Source: Tubulanus polymorphus (taxonomy: Eukaryota > Nemertea > Palaeonemertea > Tubulaniformes > Tubulanidae). From it: a stretch of DNA of 64,000 nucleotides. The DNA is taken from the NCBI RefSeq assembly GCF_964204645.1, contig NC_134033.1, forward strand, positions 15,502,155 to 15,566,154, read 5' to 3'. Positions 38,101 through 50,100 of this stretch are shown here, one piece after another (within the stretch, counting starts at the first letter, position 1; every line of letters starts with the position of its first letter). The position numbers and the translations under genes were made by a program. A model generated the notes under the pieces. It saw only the letters and a program-made list of their open reading frames with translations, did not search any database and was not told the DNA's origin.

Positions 38101-41100
38101 TTCGCGGTTTGGAAATATTTGGGAATTTGAGAAATTTTCCCCAAATCAGGGAAATTTTTTGGAAATTCATTAAATTTCACATATTGCATTTGCCAAGGGC
38201 AACTTCAGCGATTTCCCTTGAAAATCACCTTTATCAACCAGTCACCGCAAAAATGTTGACTGTAGCATGATAATGTCTGTTCATTTCCATTTGGGAAAAT
38301 TGAAAAATCACCCATGGAATACTTGGGAAAAACTTGGGAATTTTGAATTCATATAACTGTGGGAACCATGTTGTTTGTTTCTGGTTTTATTTGGTTTCAT
38401 CTAGGAGTATCTAAAGCCGGGCGTAGGTCGGCGTTGCGACGCGACTCGATCGTCGCGTTGCGTCACAAGTGGCCGCGCAAGTCTGTTGCGACGCGGTTGT
38501 CAGCGACTGTGTGCGACTAATGTCTATTTATTAATGGATGAGACCTGTTTTTCTGGGATATTTTGCTTACTTTTTGGGGTACATACCTCATTTATGTCTT
38601 AACAGAATGCCAAAAATCGCGGACAACAACTGAATATCCGATATATTTCCAGTTCTGTACCAATTAGATGGATTGGCAAAAAGACTCCTTAAGTCCAGTT
38701 GAATGAGAGAGAAAATCCTCCATTTTGTCAAATTTCTTGAATTTTTACATTGTCACCATGCCTACGAAATGAAGTTATTTTTCTTGTGGGGTCTCAACAA
38801 CTAAATCAGGGTGGCGTAGGCATGGTAACAATGTTCAAATCCAAGAAATTTGACAAAATGGAGGATTTTCTCTCTCATTCAACTGGACTTAAGGAGTCTT
38901 TTTGCCAATCCATCTAATTGGTACAGAACTGGAAATATATCGGATATTCAGTTGTTGTCCGCGATTTTTGGCATTCTGTTAAGACATAAATGAGGTATGT
39001 ACCCCAAAAAGTAAGCAAAATATCCCAGAAAAACAGGTCTCATCAATTAATAAATAGACATTAGTTGCTGCCAGTCGCAATAGCACGCAGGTCGGTTGCG
39101 ACGGTCGCGTCGCGTTGCAGAAAGTAGAACATGTGCGACTCATTGCGACTGGCGTCGCTGGCAGTCGCAACCTGTCGCTGGCAGTCGCAATGTAGCGTAG
39201 GTCGGTGAGTCGTTGCGACGCGATCGTCGCTGGCGGTCGCAGTGAGTCGCGTCGCAGTGAGTCGCAAGCCGTCGCAAGGCCGACCTACGCCCGCCTTAAC
39301 GTAACGTAGTATTGTGTCGTATGGATAGACGCTTCACATGCTTTGTCATATGTACTTTCAGTACTTTGTTGTACGCTGATATTCTCGACTCTTCGAAATT
39401 GTTCGTTGTCTTAAATGTTCTCAAAGTATGAAGAAATTAGTGAAAAACCAATATTCGAAATATTTGTCGAAATTCTTTCCCTCAAAAAGTCAGACCTATT
39501 TGCCTTCCAAATATCAACCACTCCATAATCATTTTGATCATTTCTTTAAAAGCGATCATCCTTTCCAATTGCTTTATTCGTGGCTTTCGCGATATGCTTT
39601 ATCTGAACATCTAGCTTTGTGATTTAAGTGTTATACGTATTTGGTCAGCTATATAGCAATTCACAGCTAAAGGGTTAAAACGACTCGGTCAAGTCAATTT
39701 CACAAAACAAGGGATTGATTTGAATGAATAATAAGAAAAGAAGTAAGTCATTAGTTACCAATCATAATTTTGTATTTGTGGGACTAGACAAGGGGTCAGA
39801 TGTTGCACAGTAATGGCTAAGATCAAAAACAAGTCTAAGACAATGTTAGTTCTAACTACAAGCAATTATCTGAACGACAGATTCAGATAATTGCTAGTAG
39901 GTTCTAATAACTTAAGCTCATTTGGCTTCTATAGCCAATCTAACAACTTAAGACCAGTCTAAGCTCATTTTGGTTCAAAAGCCAATTTAACAACTTAAGA
40001 CCAGTCTTTATGACTTTAAGACCACTTATTGACTTAAGTCGAACTGGTCCCTAGGCCCTGGGCCGGTTCCATAGTAGAAACTTAAGTCCAAAGGTGATCT
40101 TTACTCTTTTGACCGATCTTTAGTCTAAGCCATAACTATGGAACCAGCAGGGGATAAATCCTTAAATTCTCCTTTTTTCAAAACTTGCTCATCGTATCCT
40201 AAACAATTCTCACTAATTTTTCCTCATTTCAGATTTGAAACACGACTATCAGCTGTCTGAGGAATATCGGTGTAATCACTTCCTCACCGGTTTACTACTC
40301 GACGAGACGCGCTCGGCGCTGAACGAACTCTCCGACATCCGCCGATTCGCGATCGTCGTCTTACGCAACATCCTCGCTAAACATTCGTTCGACGATCGAT
40401 ACTCGTCGAAGGTTCGTTTCACTTATCTCCCTCTAGGGGGCGCTAAATCTATCATTCCATGGGCGAATCTATGTACATAAGCCTATCATCTGGAGAGGTT
40501 TATAGATCAAATTACTGGTACTAGACCTTTTGATGATGTCATTGGGGAGATATTACAGAGGCAATCATCTAGAAGGATCTAGGCAAATTTAATGATATCA
40601 TAAGGGGTTTTATAGTGGCGGCCATGTTCGTTGGACGGTCCTATTTGTGATTGAATGACTAGGTTATGATGTCATAGGGTGAATAACTAGGTTATAGTAT
40701 CATAGGGAGATTGAGCTATCGGTTCTGGATGGGCAACTATCTTATCTGGCAGGGGGTCTACAAACACTTGGCGATTTGATGATGTGATTGAGTGAGATTC
40801 ATCCATCTTTATCTAAATTCTGAATTCTCTTCACAGCAACATCAATATTTCATTTATGTAAACACTAGGCAATTTGATGATGTCATAGGGTATATCCAGG
40901 AGGCGGCCATTTTATCCTGAATTCTGAACTCTCTTTACAGCAACATCAATATTTCATCTATATAAACACTTTGATGATGTCATAGGGTATATCCAGGAAG
41001 CGGCCATTTTTTCCTGAATTCTGAACTCTCTTTGTTTCTTTCTCTCTGCAGCAACATCAGAGTCGTATCGCGTCGTTGTATCTGCCGTTGATTTCTGTTA

Positions 41101-44100
41101 TTCTCGAAAATGTCAATCGTTTGAACGCGAGAGACCGTCGTAAAGTCGGGCAGACGCCGAACAACAATGAATCACAACAACAGCAACAACAGACGGCGGC
41201 GATAGAAACGCCGGACACTCCGAATAAATCAGCGACACTCACACACTCTCGCAGTAATCTGACGGTCGATCAGAATTCAAATAGTCCGGCGTTAAAACGC
41301 GATTCTAAAGTGCTGGCAATGATAGCCTGTAAGTCTATTTACATCAATATCCGGTCGGTTATTATCGATATTTTATGAATCCATTCGAACAGGGGCGGAT
41401 CTAGGGGGAGACCTGCTTTCCTTAAGAGATTGTCCTTTTTAACAAGATAGACATCTTCGAAGTCAAAACCTTCAAACACTCCCGTCTGAAAATGCATCTT
41501 TTCCAATGAATTTCTACACAAATTTAGAGCACCGATTGATCAGGGGTTGATCGAGGGGAATGGTTTCTCGGGTATGGACCTCTGCCTTTGACTTCGAGAT
41601 TGCTCTTTTTTGTCGAGATCCCTGCAAATTTGATGCTCATTCTCTCAGAAATTGCATCTTTTTCGATGGATGTCTGCAAAAATTTCAAATGCTTAAAAGG
41701 AACTCCGCTTGGAACCTTGGAACCACTGCAACTCCTTTACCCGATGAAAATATTTTTCTCCTGGATTATACACCGCATACCCTTCCAATTTTCCTAGATC
41801 GGCCCCCGTAGATAGGTTACAGCCTTGAGATAGAAACTCCCGTAAAAAAAAAAAAACATTAAGATTTGTGTCGTCATGTTTCATCGTAACAGCGCCGGGA
41901 TTGGATCTGTTGGACAGTAAAGGGATCGCCGGGTCGACGACCTCGTTAATCAGTAACGTGTCGTCTGCTTCTGCGTTGAATCTAGAACAATCGGGAACAC
42001 TTCATAAATCGGACAGCTTTAACCAGAATGAACCGGTCGAAATCAGACATAAACGGTAAGAAATATAACCCCACCTATGAGACCATCAATTCATGTAGTG
42101 ATATTCGTTTAAGATGATACCGATTTACGTTTTTATTTTGAACAGTAATGATTCGGTAGTGACACAGTCTGCAGGGGGAGGAGGTGCTGTTCTCAGAACT
42201 GATAAATTCAAATTTCAAGAAACTAAAGATCTTCTCATTGGATTCTTGTACATCGTGAAAAACCTCTCTGAAAGTAAGTTCATCTAACCTTTCATATATC
42301 TCTCGAATCTGCTCTCTTAAACTGTCTATGTCCTCAGTATAAAAACTCATGATTACAAGCTGTCAAATATCCTATGAGTTTCCTATTTAAAATGAAGAGA
42401 ACTGTCACTTCAACTATAAGTCTATAACCTCAGTATAAAACTGGTCAAATATCTGTCAGTTTTCCATTTGTAATGAATAGAACTGGTCTATGAAACTGTC
42501 CCTTCAATTATAAGTCTATAACCTCGGTATAAAACTGGTCAAATACATGTTAGTTTTCTATTTGTAATGAAGAGAAATGCTCTATAAGACTTCAACTATA
42601 AGCCTATAGCCTCCGTATAATAAAACTCATGATTTCTAGCTGTTGAATATCCCATCAGTTTTCTATTAGTAGTTGCAAAGAGCTGCTCTATAAGACTGTT
42701 ATAACCTCAGCGTAAATCCCATGAATATCATCTCACCGACTGTTTCTATGTATTTTAGATGTTCTACTCGGCTGGTTTAACAATTCATCCGAAAATGATA
42801 TATTAGATTTTTTCTCCATAATACAGTAGGTATCTGTGAACAATCCTTTGCCAAGTTTTTTCTGGCATTGCTGACTATGTCAGTGATTTCATTTCGAATG
42901 TTTTTGTTCGTAGGGTTTCGTTGAAAAACTTTGAATACGGCGGCAGAAAAAGAATTTGTACTTTAAGGTACGTTGTCATTCCATACATGGTTCCCAGGGT
43001 ACCTGGAAAATGGGAAACACCCGATATTTCAACTTAATACTTCCCTGTCTGGAAATATTTGGGAATCTGATAGATTCTCCTCTAATCCTGGAAATATTAA
43101 GGAAATTTGGTTTATGTTGATTATGTAGCCTAGTTCCAGGATGTAAATCGCTGGCCCGAAGGGCAACTTTTCTCAGCAGTCTTTCTTGAAAATCACTTTT
43201 CCAGACTAGAATTTCGACATCCCTCTTGTGTATGATGGTATAACTTCTACGAAGAGAAAATCGAAAAAAAATCACCAATTTAATACTTTTAAATTCATGT
43301 TACTGTGGGAACAAAATTTATTCATCCAGACCTTTTCCCTAAGAAATTTATAAGCTATTCCTTGAAATACTTTTAAGTTTATGTTATATATATTTATCCA
43401 GACCTTCACTTCTAACTAAGAGATTTATAAGCTATAAATGAGTTTTGTATGATTATAGTATGATAAGTGATTCGAATGTGAAATCGAACACTTTACCGAG
43501 TAAACTACCGTCGAGGCCGTCCGCGCCGACACGCGCTATCAGTCAATATGGTGAAGCACCAGACGGAACTTATCACTGTAAGTACACAATCTATTCATCT
43601 CCAACTAATCGGCTAAAATAGACAGCGTGGTACCACTGACCTGGAAAACTCAGAGAATCAGAAAACTCGGGGAATTTGACAAATATAGGTAAAATAGGCC
43701 GGGTGTTGCTACTGACTTGGAAAACCTGGAGAATCAAAAATATCTAGAAAAAATCGGAAAACTTAGGGAATTAGGATAATGCTATTGACCACATGTTTCT
43801 TTATCAATACGTAATTCCATGAATGATGAATGAATTGTAACATTCTTAACCGAGAAATTCCTCGGGATTCACTCGGGGAATTTTGTGTAATCACATGGAA
43901 ATGTCAGGTAAACGTCAGGGAATTTGTGAATTGGTGATGCCACCCTGATAGATACGAGCATAGTTGCGCCAACAATTTGGAGAAGGGTATAGGAGGGATA
44001 ATTTGACCAGTTTAAGGAGGAGGGTACTTTGATCTGTTTGAGAATTGCGGCTCCAATGGTATATGAGTGACGGTAAGTTTTAACTTAGAAAGTATTTTGA

Positions 44101-47100
44101 GGTTGGGTCAAATCTACTTCTATTCCGGGGTGGAGTACTGGAGTCGCTGATGCACTATTCATTTCGGAGAATTATGCTTTATTTTCAACAGGGCTTGCAT
44201 TATTAACGTTTGCAGCAATCGGCAGTGGTACAGTTGAATTACCTCAATCACCACCATGCATGCATCCAAAATAAACCCCGGTTTTTCTTGCGTTTTTTGT
44301 TTTTATTTTATGTTTTACCTGGGTTTTTAGCTAAATGGCGCAAGCAATGTAAGTCTAGTACACGAAATAAAAAACTTTTTTTGAAAACTCTTTCACGCAA
44401 TCTTCATCTAAACCCTGTATACGAAAATATGAACATTTCGAACTATCATCATTTTCATTGGATGAAATATTTCGGCTTTCTTCATCTAGAGTGCGGTGTG
44501 ACCCTCAGTCTACTGTCCGTTCTAACTGTTTTCTCATGGTTTCTCCTTGGTTCTTGAGATGGCTGCTTCTATGAATCCTCCTATGTCGTCGTCAAAACTT
44601 TGAGAATTCGGAAAACCTCGGTTACAAATATGTAATTGGTTATTTGTGGAGGCAGCCATATTTTTCTGGAGAGGTCTATAAATCTTTAAACTTCACAAGT
44701 ATTTTTCTTACATTCAATATCGCAGTATTTATTGCTTTTCGTTGCGGTTTGAGGGAAACATTTATTATTTTCAAATAAAACGAACGTGTCCTTATTGCCG
44801 TGGTGACCTTTAATTTTTTTTTTTTTCGTAGCTCACACAAACTCTGAATCGGAAGGAATCTATCGTACAATTCTCGAAGCAAATCTGGCATCGGAAATTG
44901 GTCTGGTAACGCTAGACGTGGTTAGTCTTTACTGCAACAACTTTAGGGTAAGGAAAAACATTTTTCACATAAATTAGAAATCTTTCAAACGGTGATAGTA
45001 GAATTTGAGGATATCAGGAACTGTTTTGATATGTTCGTTGATATTTTCAGGATCAGTTGATATTTCGTCAGGGGGTGATAAATATTTTGATATGTTTGAT
45101 GATATTTTCAGGATCAGTTGATATTTCGTAAAGGGGTGATAACTGTTTTGATATGTTTGAGGATATTTTCAGGATCAGTTGATATTTCGTAAAGGGGTGA
45201 TAACTGTTTTGATGTTTGATGATATTTTCGGGATCAGTTGATATTTCGTAAAGGGGTGATAACTGTTTTGATATGTGTGTCGATATTTTCAGGATCAGTT
45301 GATATTTCGACAGGGTGATAACGGCGTGATGCTGAAGATATTCGATATTTACGTATCGTTGGTACAACCGACTCAATCTGAACAGTTGCTCAAACATGTA
45401 TTCGCTTCTTTACGTGCTTTCATACACAAGGTAACTAACCTACCGTACATGATATTTATCGATTGTTAAAACTTGTTTTCCTGCGATATTTGGAGTATTT
45501 GCTTCATTTGGGTTCAAACCATGACAGCAAAAATCTATGGTTCAGGCAGAACCATCGATATCATAAAAGTACTGTACTGATTTAAAGGGTTGCCAAAGAG
45601 TATTCCTTTACTCAATTTGAATCACCGAAAAAGTTCCCGTTTTGTGAAATGTCTAAGGTTTGAATGTTGAATACTTGAACATATCCCATGAATATTGCTC
45701 AAATCACCCTTTTAGATCACTGTTTACATGAAGTGATTAGTATTGTACTATTTGCCATTCGTAATTCCCATCCCATTCATGGTGTCAAGTATTATTTAGA
45801 ATTGCGTTCATTGGTAGGGGGTTTGAAAATCCACAATTTATGACCCAGAAGCTAAAATATCTGACCCAAAACTGACTTCATATCCAAGTTATTTGTATAT
45901 TTAGAATGTTCAATCCTTTCTATTGTACAGTTTCCTGTGGTGCTGTTTCACGGCAATGCTGACATCTGCGGAAAACTGTGCAAAGAGGTAAAACACAAGT
46001 TGAAATTCAAGCTTCTTTTAACGAATGTAATATTAGAATATGTTTCCTACAGCTGATAGTTTATTCATTCTACATTTCGACTTTATTCATTCTACATTTT
46101 GACTATATCGTAACAGGCATCTTCAGCCAGACTGATTACTATATCTATCTGATCACTGGCAGACTGATCACTATTATCATCATAGCACGGACTCAGATTG
46201 TGTCGTTAATAGTTTTAATGAATGTATATTGAACGTTGAATATTGATTTGTAGATATTGCGATGTTGTAATTCGAAATTACGATCGATCAGAAACGAAGC
46301 GTGCGCTCTGATGTATCTATTGATGAGGAGTAATTTTGAATTAACGGGGAAAAATGGATTCACGAGAGTTCATCTTCAGGTACGTTAAGCGTTTCGACGA
46401 GATCCATTTATAATGGGATTAGGTTGATGAATTCAGTAGTTGATGTCCTACTGCACATCAGCACACCTGGTGGATCCTCACTTGCCACAAGTGGAATCCT
46501 ATAATTGCTGCAGTAGTACATATCCTACTGCACACTAGCAACACCTGATAGATCCTCACTTGCCACAAGTGGAATCTTCTATTGCTGCAGTAGTGCATAT
46601 CCTACTGCACATTAGCGACATTTGGTGGATCCTCACTTGCAACAAGTGGAATCCTCTACTGCCACAGTCGACTGCATTGGATATACTTTTTAAACATCTT
46701 TTAATTAAACTGCTAAGAAAATGTATTTGAGAAAGTCAGTAAATTCTGTTTAATTCAGATTATGTTTAATTTTTCAGACGATAATATCAGTATCGCAGCT
46801 GATCAGTGATGTTACAGTATTGAGCGGTTCCAGGTTCCAGGATAGTTTATCCGTCATCAACTGTTACGCCAACAACGACAAAGCTTTACAGGTAAGAACA
46901 GATCAGTTGTAGAGTAGTTGCGTCTACAAATAATTACGGCTGGAAATGATTTGAAAATCTTGAAAAAGTCTGATGATCCCTACCCTAGGTGATGCTTCTT
47001 TATAATAATCATCATATTTTATGAACTGATGAGACTGATTTCAATGAAACTTTGTATGCTTCATGGGACCAACATTTACATCAAATTGGCAGAAAACCTG

Positions 47101-50100
47101 TTATAGCTGCTTTGCTATCATTTGTTTTCAAGCCTCGTACTGCATGGACTGATGCACCTTTAGGAACCTTGATGTTTTAAAAAATCTGAACTTTTTTTTA
47201 GATGAAAAATATTTCTTCAAGACTTATCTAAGTTCAACGGTTATCTCTTTGAGTTCTACCATTATGTCCTTAATTGAACGATGATCTGTTGAGTTAATCG
47301 TATACTACTTGAGCATAGTCTTAATTCTGTGGCCTCAGGACCTGGTTTCACAGTTATAACATATTCAAAAATTGGATTGAATCTATCAAAAACCGTCTTG
47401 ATCTGATTGGGTCAAAAAGAGTTCATGTCTGAGCTTTCCGACGATTATCAATAGATGGTACCAGTAGACGATGAATTTCTTTTCTAATTGCAGCAAACGC
47501 GGTTTCCGTCGGAAGTGAAAGATTTGACGAAACGAATTCGTACGGTTTTGATGGCGACCGCTCAAATGAAGGAACACATGAACGATCAGGAGATGTTGAT
47601 AGATTTACGATACAGTCTAGCTCAGTCTTACACGAGTACGCCGGAGTTACGTAAAACATGGCTCGATTCGATGGCTCGAATTCATTCTCAATACGGCAAC
47701 TACTCCGAAGTACGTTCAAAAAATAAATCGTCGAAGTCATTAACAATGAGAAAATCGGCTCATTTCTAAATGTTTTTTGCTTATTTTGTTCATAGGCAGC
47801 CCATTGCTATCTTCATGTAGCAGCATTAGTCGCTGAGTACTTAAAACGCAGAGGTGAGTACCTGTTAGCTATGTTTTTGCACTGAAATCAATACTCGTAG
47901 CTGAATGTCGGGTACTCATAATCTAACTTCGTTGATTATTCCTTGTGCTCATGAGATTAATGCAATTTTAGGATCTGTTTCATTCTCACAATCTTCCTAA
48001 TCACAGAAAAAACTCTTAACATAATCCAACTAGAATTTCACTAATAACTACTTGCTTGTAATTTCTGCTATCCACCACTATTTTGCTTAAGAGGAATAGA
48101 TTTTACTAACTATTTATTATTCAAACTTAAATGAAAATTTGATCATGAATCAAATTAAATCCATAACTGTGAAACAAGATATTGTGCCAAGACCTATAAT
48201 TTCTTGTCATTGGGTTGTGCAGAGTCCTATAAGTGCTCGAACTGTGTCATCATTGGTTTATGACGCTGAACCCAGTTTTAGAGTTAATTCTCAGATCATT
48301 ATCACTCAAAGGGTCATTAACTGAGAACTGCGGAACTGACTCCTGTGAACACATACTCGGTCTTCACGTGGTGTAATTAACTCAATTGTTTTGAATCTTT
48401 GTTTTTCGATCGTAGGAAAGCTACATCGTAAGTAACCACAGCTATGAACACTAACCGGTATATCGTACTTATCAACTATATGCAAACGGAATGAATAATC
48501 CGACAACGATGATATTTCAAAGTTTACTTATCGAGCAGTTTCGAGGTTTATCTAAACAAATAGTAATTATGCCTGTAGATAGGATTTGGGGAGCGGTGTG
48601 GCCGAGTGGTTAGAGCGTTCGGCTCTGGGAAGCCAGGTCGTGGGTTCGAACCCCGTACATTGCCGTAGTGTCCTCGGGCAAGACACTTATCCTCATTGCC
48701 TCTCTCCACCCAGGAGTAAATGGGTACCTGGCCTGATAGATGCGTTTGTTAGCAGCACGGTGTTACTTCTCTCCGGGAGAGATGCCTGATACATGTTAGA
48801 GTATAAAAATTGGCCGGGGTAATAATACTGAAAATGTAAAGCGCTCTGAGCAGCCTGGCTGGATTTAGCGCTATATAAGACACATATTATTATTATTATT
48901 ATTTAGTTTAATTTCAAAACGGTCAGATGAATATAGTTTGAAATATCATTGTTGGATTGTTCATTATCTTCATCATTGAAGATTCATCAGTTTATCCATC
49001 ATATTGATGTACATGTTTTGTACAGTGTTTGAAAAAGCATTAACCGGGCTAAGAATTATTGAAATGAACAATTTAGACACATGTTTGGTGCCATCAATTT
49101 TGACCTTTGGAGTTCACTTATTTGCTATATATGACTTACTACATACCCTGGTTAATGTCATTAGTATTACAGGGCTGCCAACCCTCCCGAATTATTCGGA
49201 ATCCTCCCGATTTGCGTGAAGAAATTCCGACGATACGATCGGGTATACAAAATTCCGACTTTTTTTTTCTTTTTCGGCGATGTCCGATTTTCCACCCGCC
49301 AGCGCGATGTAACAAAATATGATGATTTGGTAGAACAGAATTGAATAGGTGGGGAATTTATATGCACGCCCGCGGTGGATGAGTGCGTGGCTATATACTG
49401 TGTACGTGGGTCAGGCGATAAACAGCGCTTACTAGCGCGCGCGTGCGTGCGTGTGTGTGTATGAGAGTAGCTGTGTTATTGATTTTATCTACGCATGGCG
49501 TACGATTATTCCGTAGTAGGAGAGCAGCTTTTTAATTTGTTTCAAGAATAAAAATAAAGTTCATTCGTTTTAAAATACGTTGTTTTCAATCATTTTTGTG
49601 AAAATATTATGACATGTGGCAAAATGTGATTGTTATTGTCAAATTGCTCCGCATCGTTTCGGAGAAGAATCGGTTTACTGCGGTAATTAGCTCGTTTTCG
49701 CAGCGCGATTAGCATTCGAAGATCCGGGTTAGATTTCAACGTGTGGACTCTTTGAAATGTTTCGGTAAGCAATTGCTTTGCTAGTTTGAACCTTAATGTT
49801 GTCACTCTTGTGTTAGTTTGATTTAAAAAGATAATTTAAGATGCTTTTGAGCAGTGCATCTCAAAGTAAACTTTTAGTTCGCATATTTGGCAGATGGCAG
49901 CACCATCGAGTAGCATGTAGATTTAGAGACTTTTTACTGTTTGTATCTTTCAGTTCTGTACGTGGAGTCTCTCTTGGACAGTATCATGGAATTGATGCTG
50001 GAAATGGATATATTCGCATGACAGCTGTATAGTGTTATGTAATTCGTTTGACAATTTATGCCAGTTTTATGTTCTTATTTTTTAGTCTATTGTATATTTT

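Noticed and set aside
41560-41811. Frames of 60-83 codons in DOCK intron 25
   Set aside because: Overlapping frames in several phases with no conserved motif, no consistent splice sites and AT-rich codon use.
44210-44557. 115-codon frame in DOCK intron 30
   Set aside because: Repetitive, hydrophobic and without homology I recognise; the DOCK frame passes directly from exon 30 to exon 31.
48586-48789. 67-codon frame and possible real tRNA gene
   Set aside because: Both fall inside a SINE: the tRNA-like head lacks good acceptor and anticodon stems and is followed by SINE body and tail.
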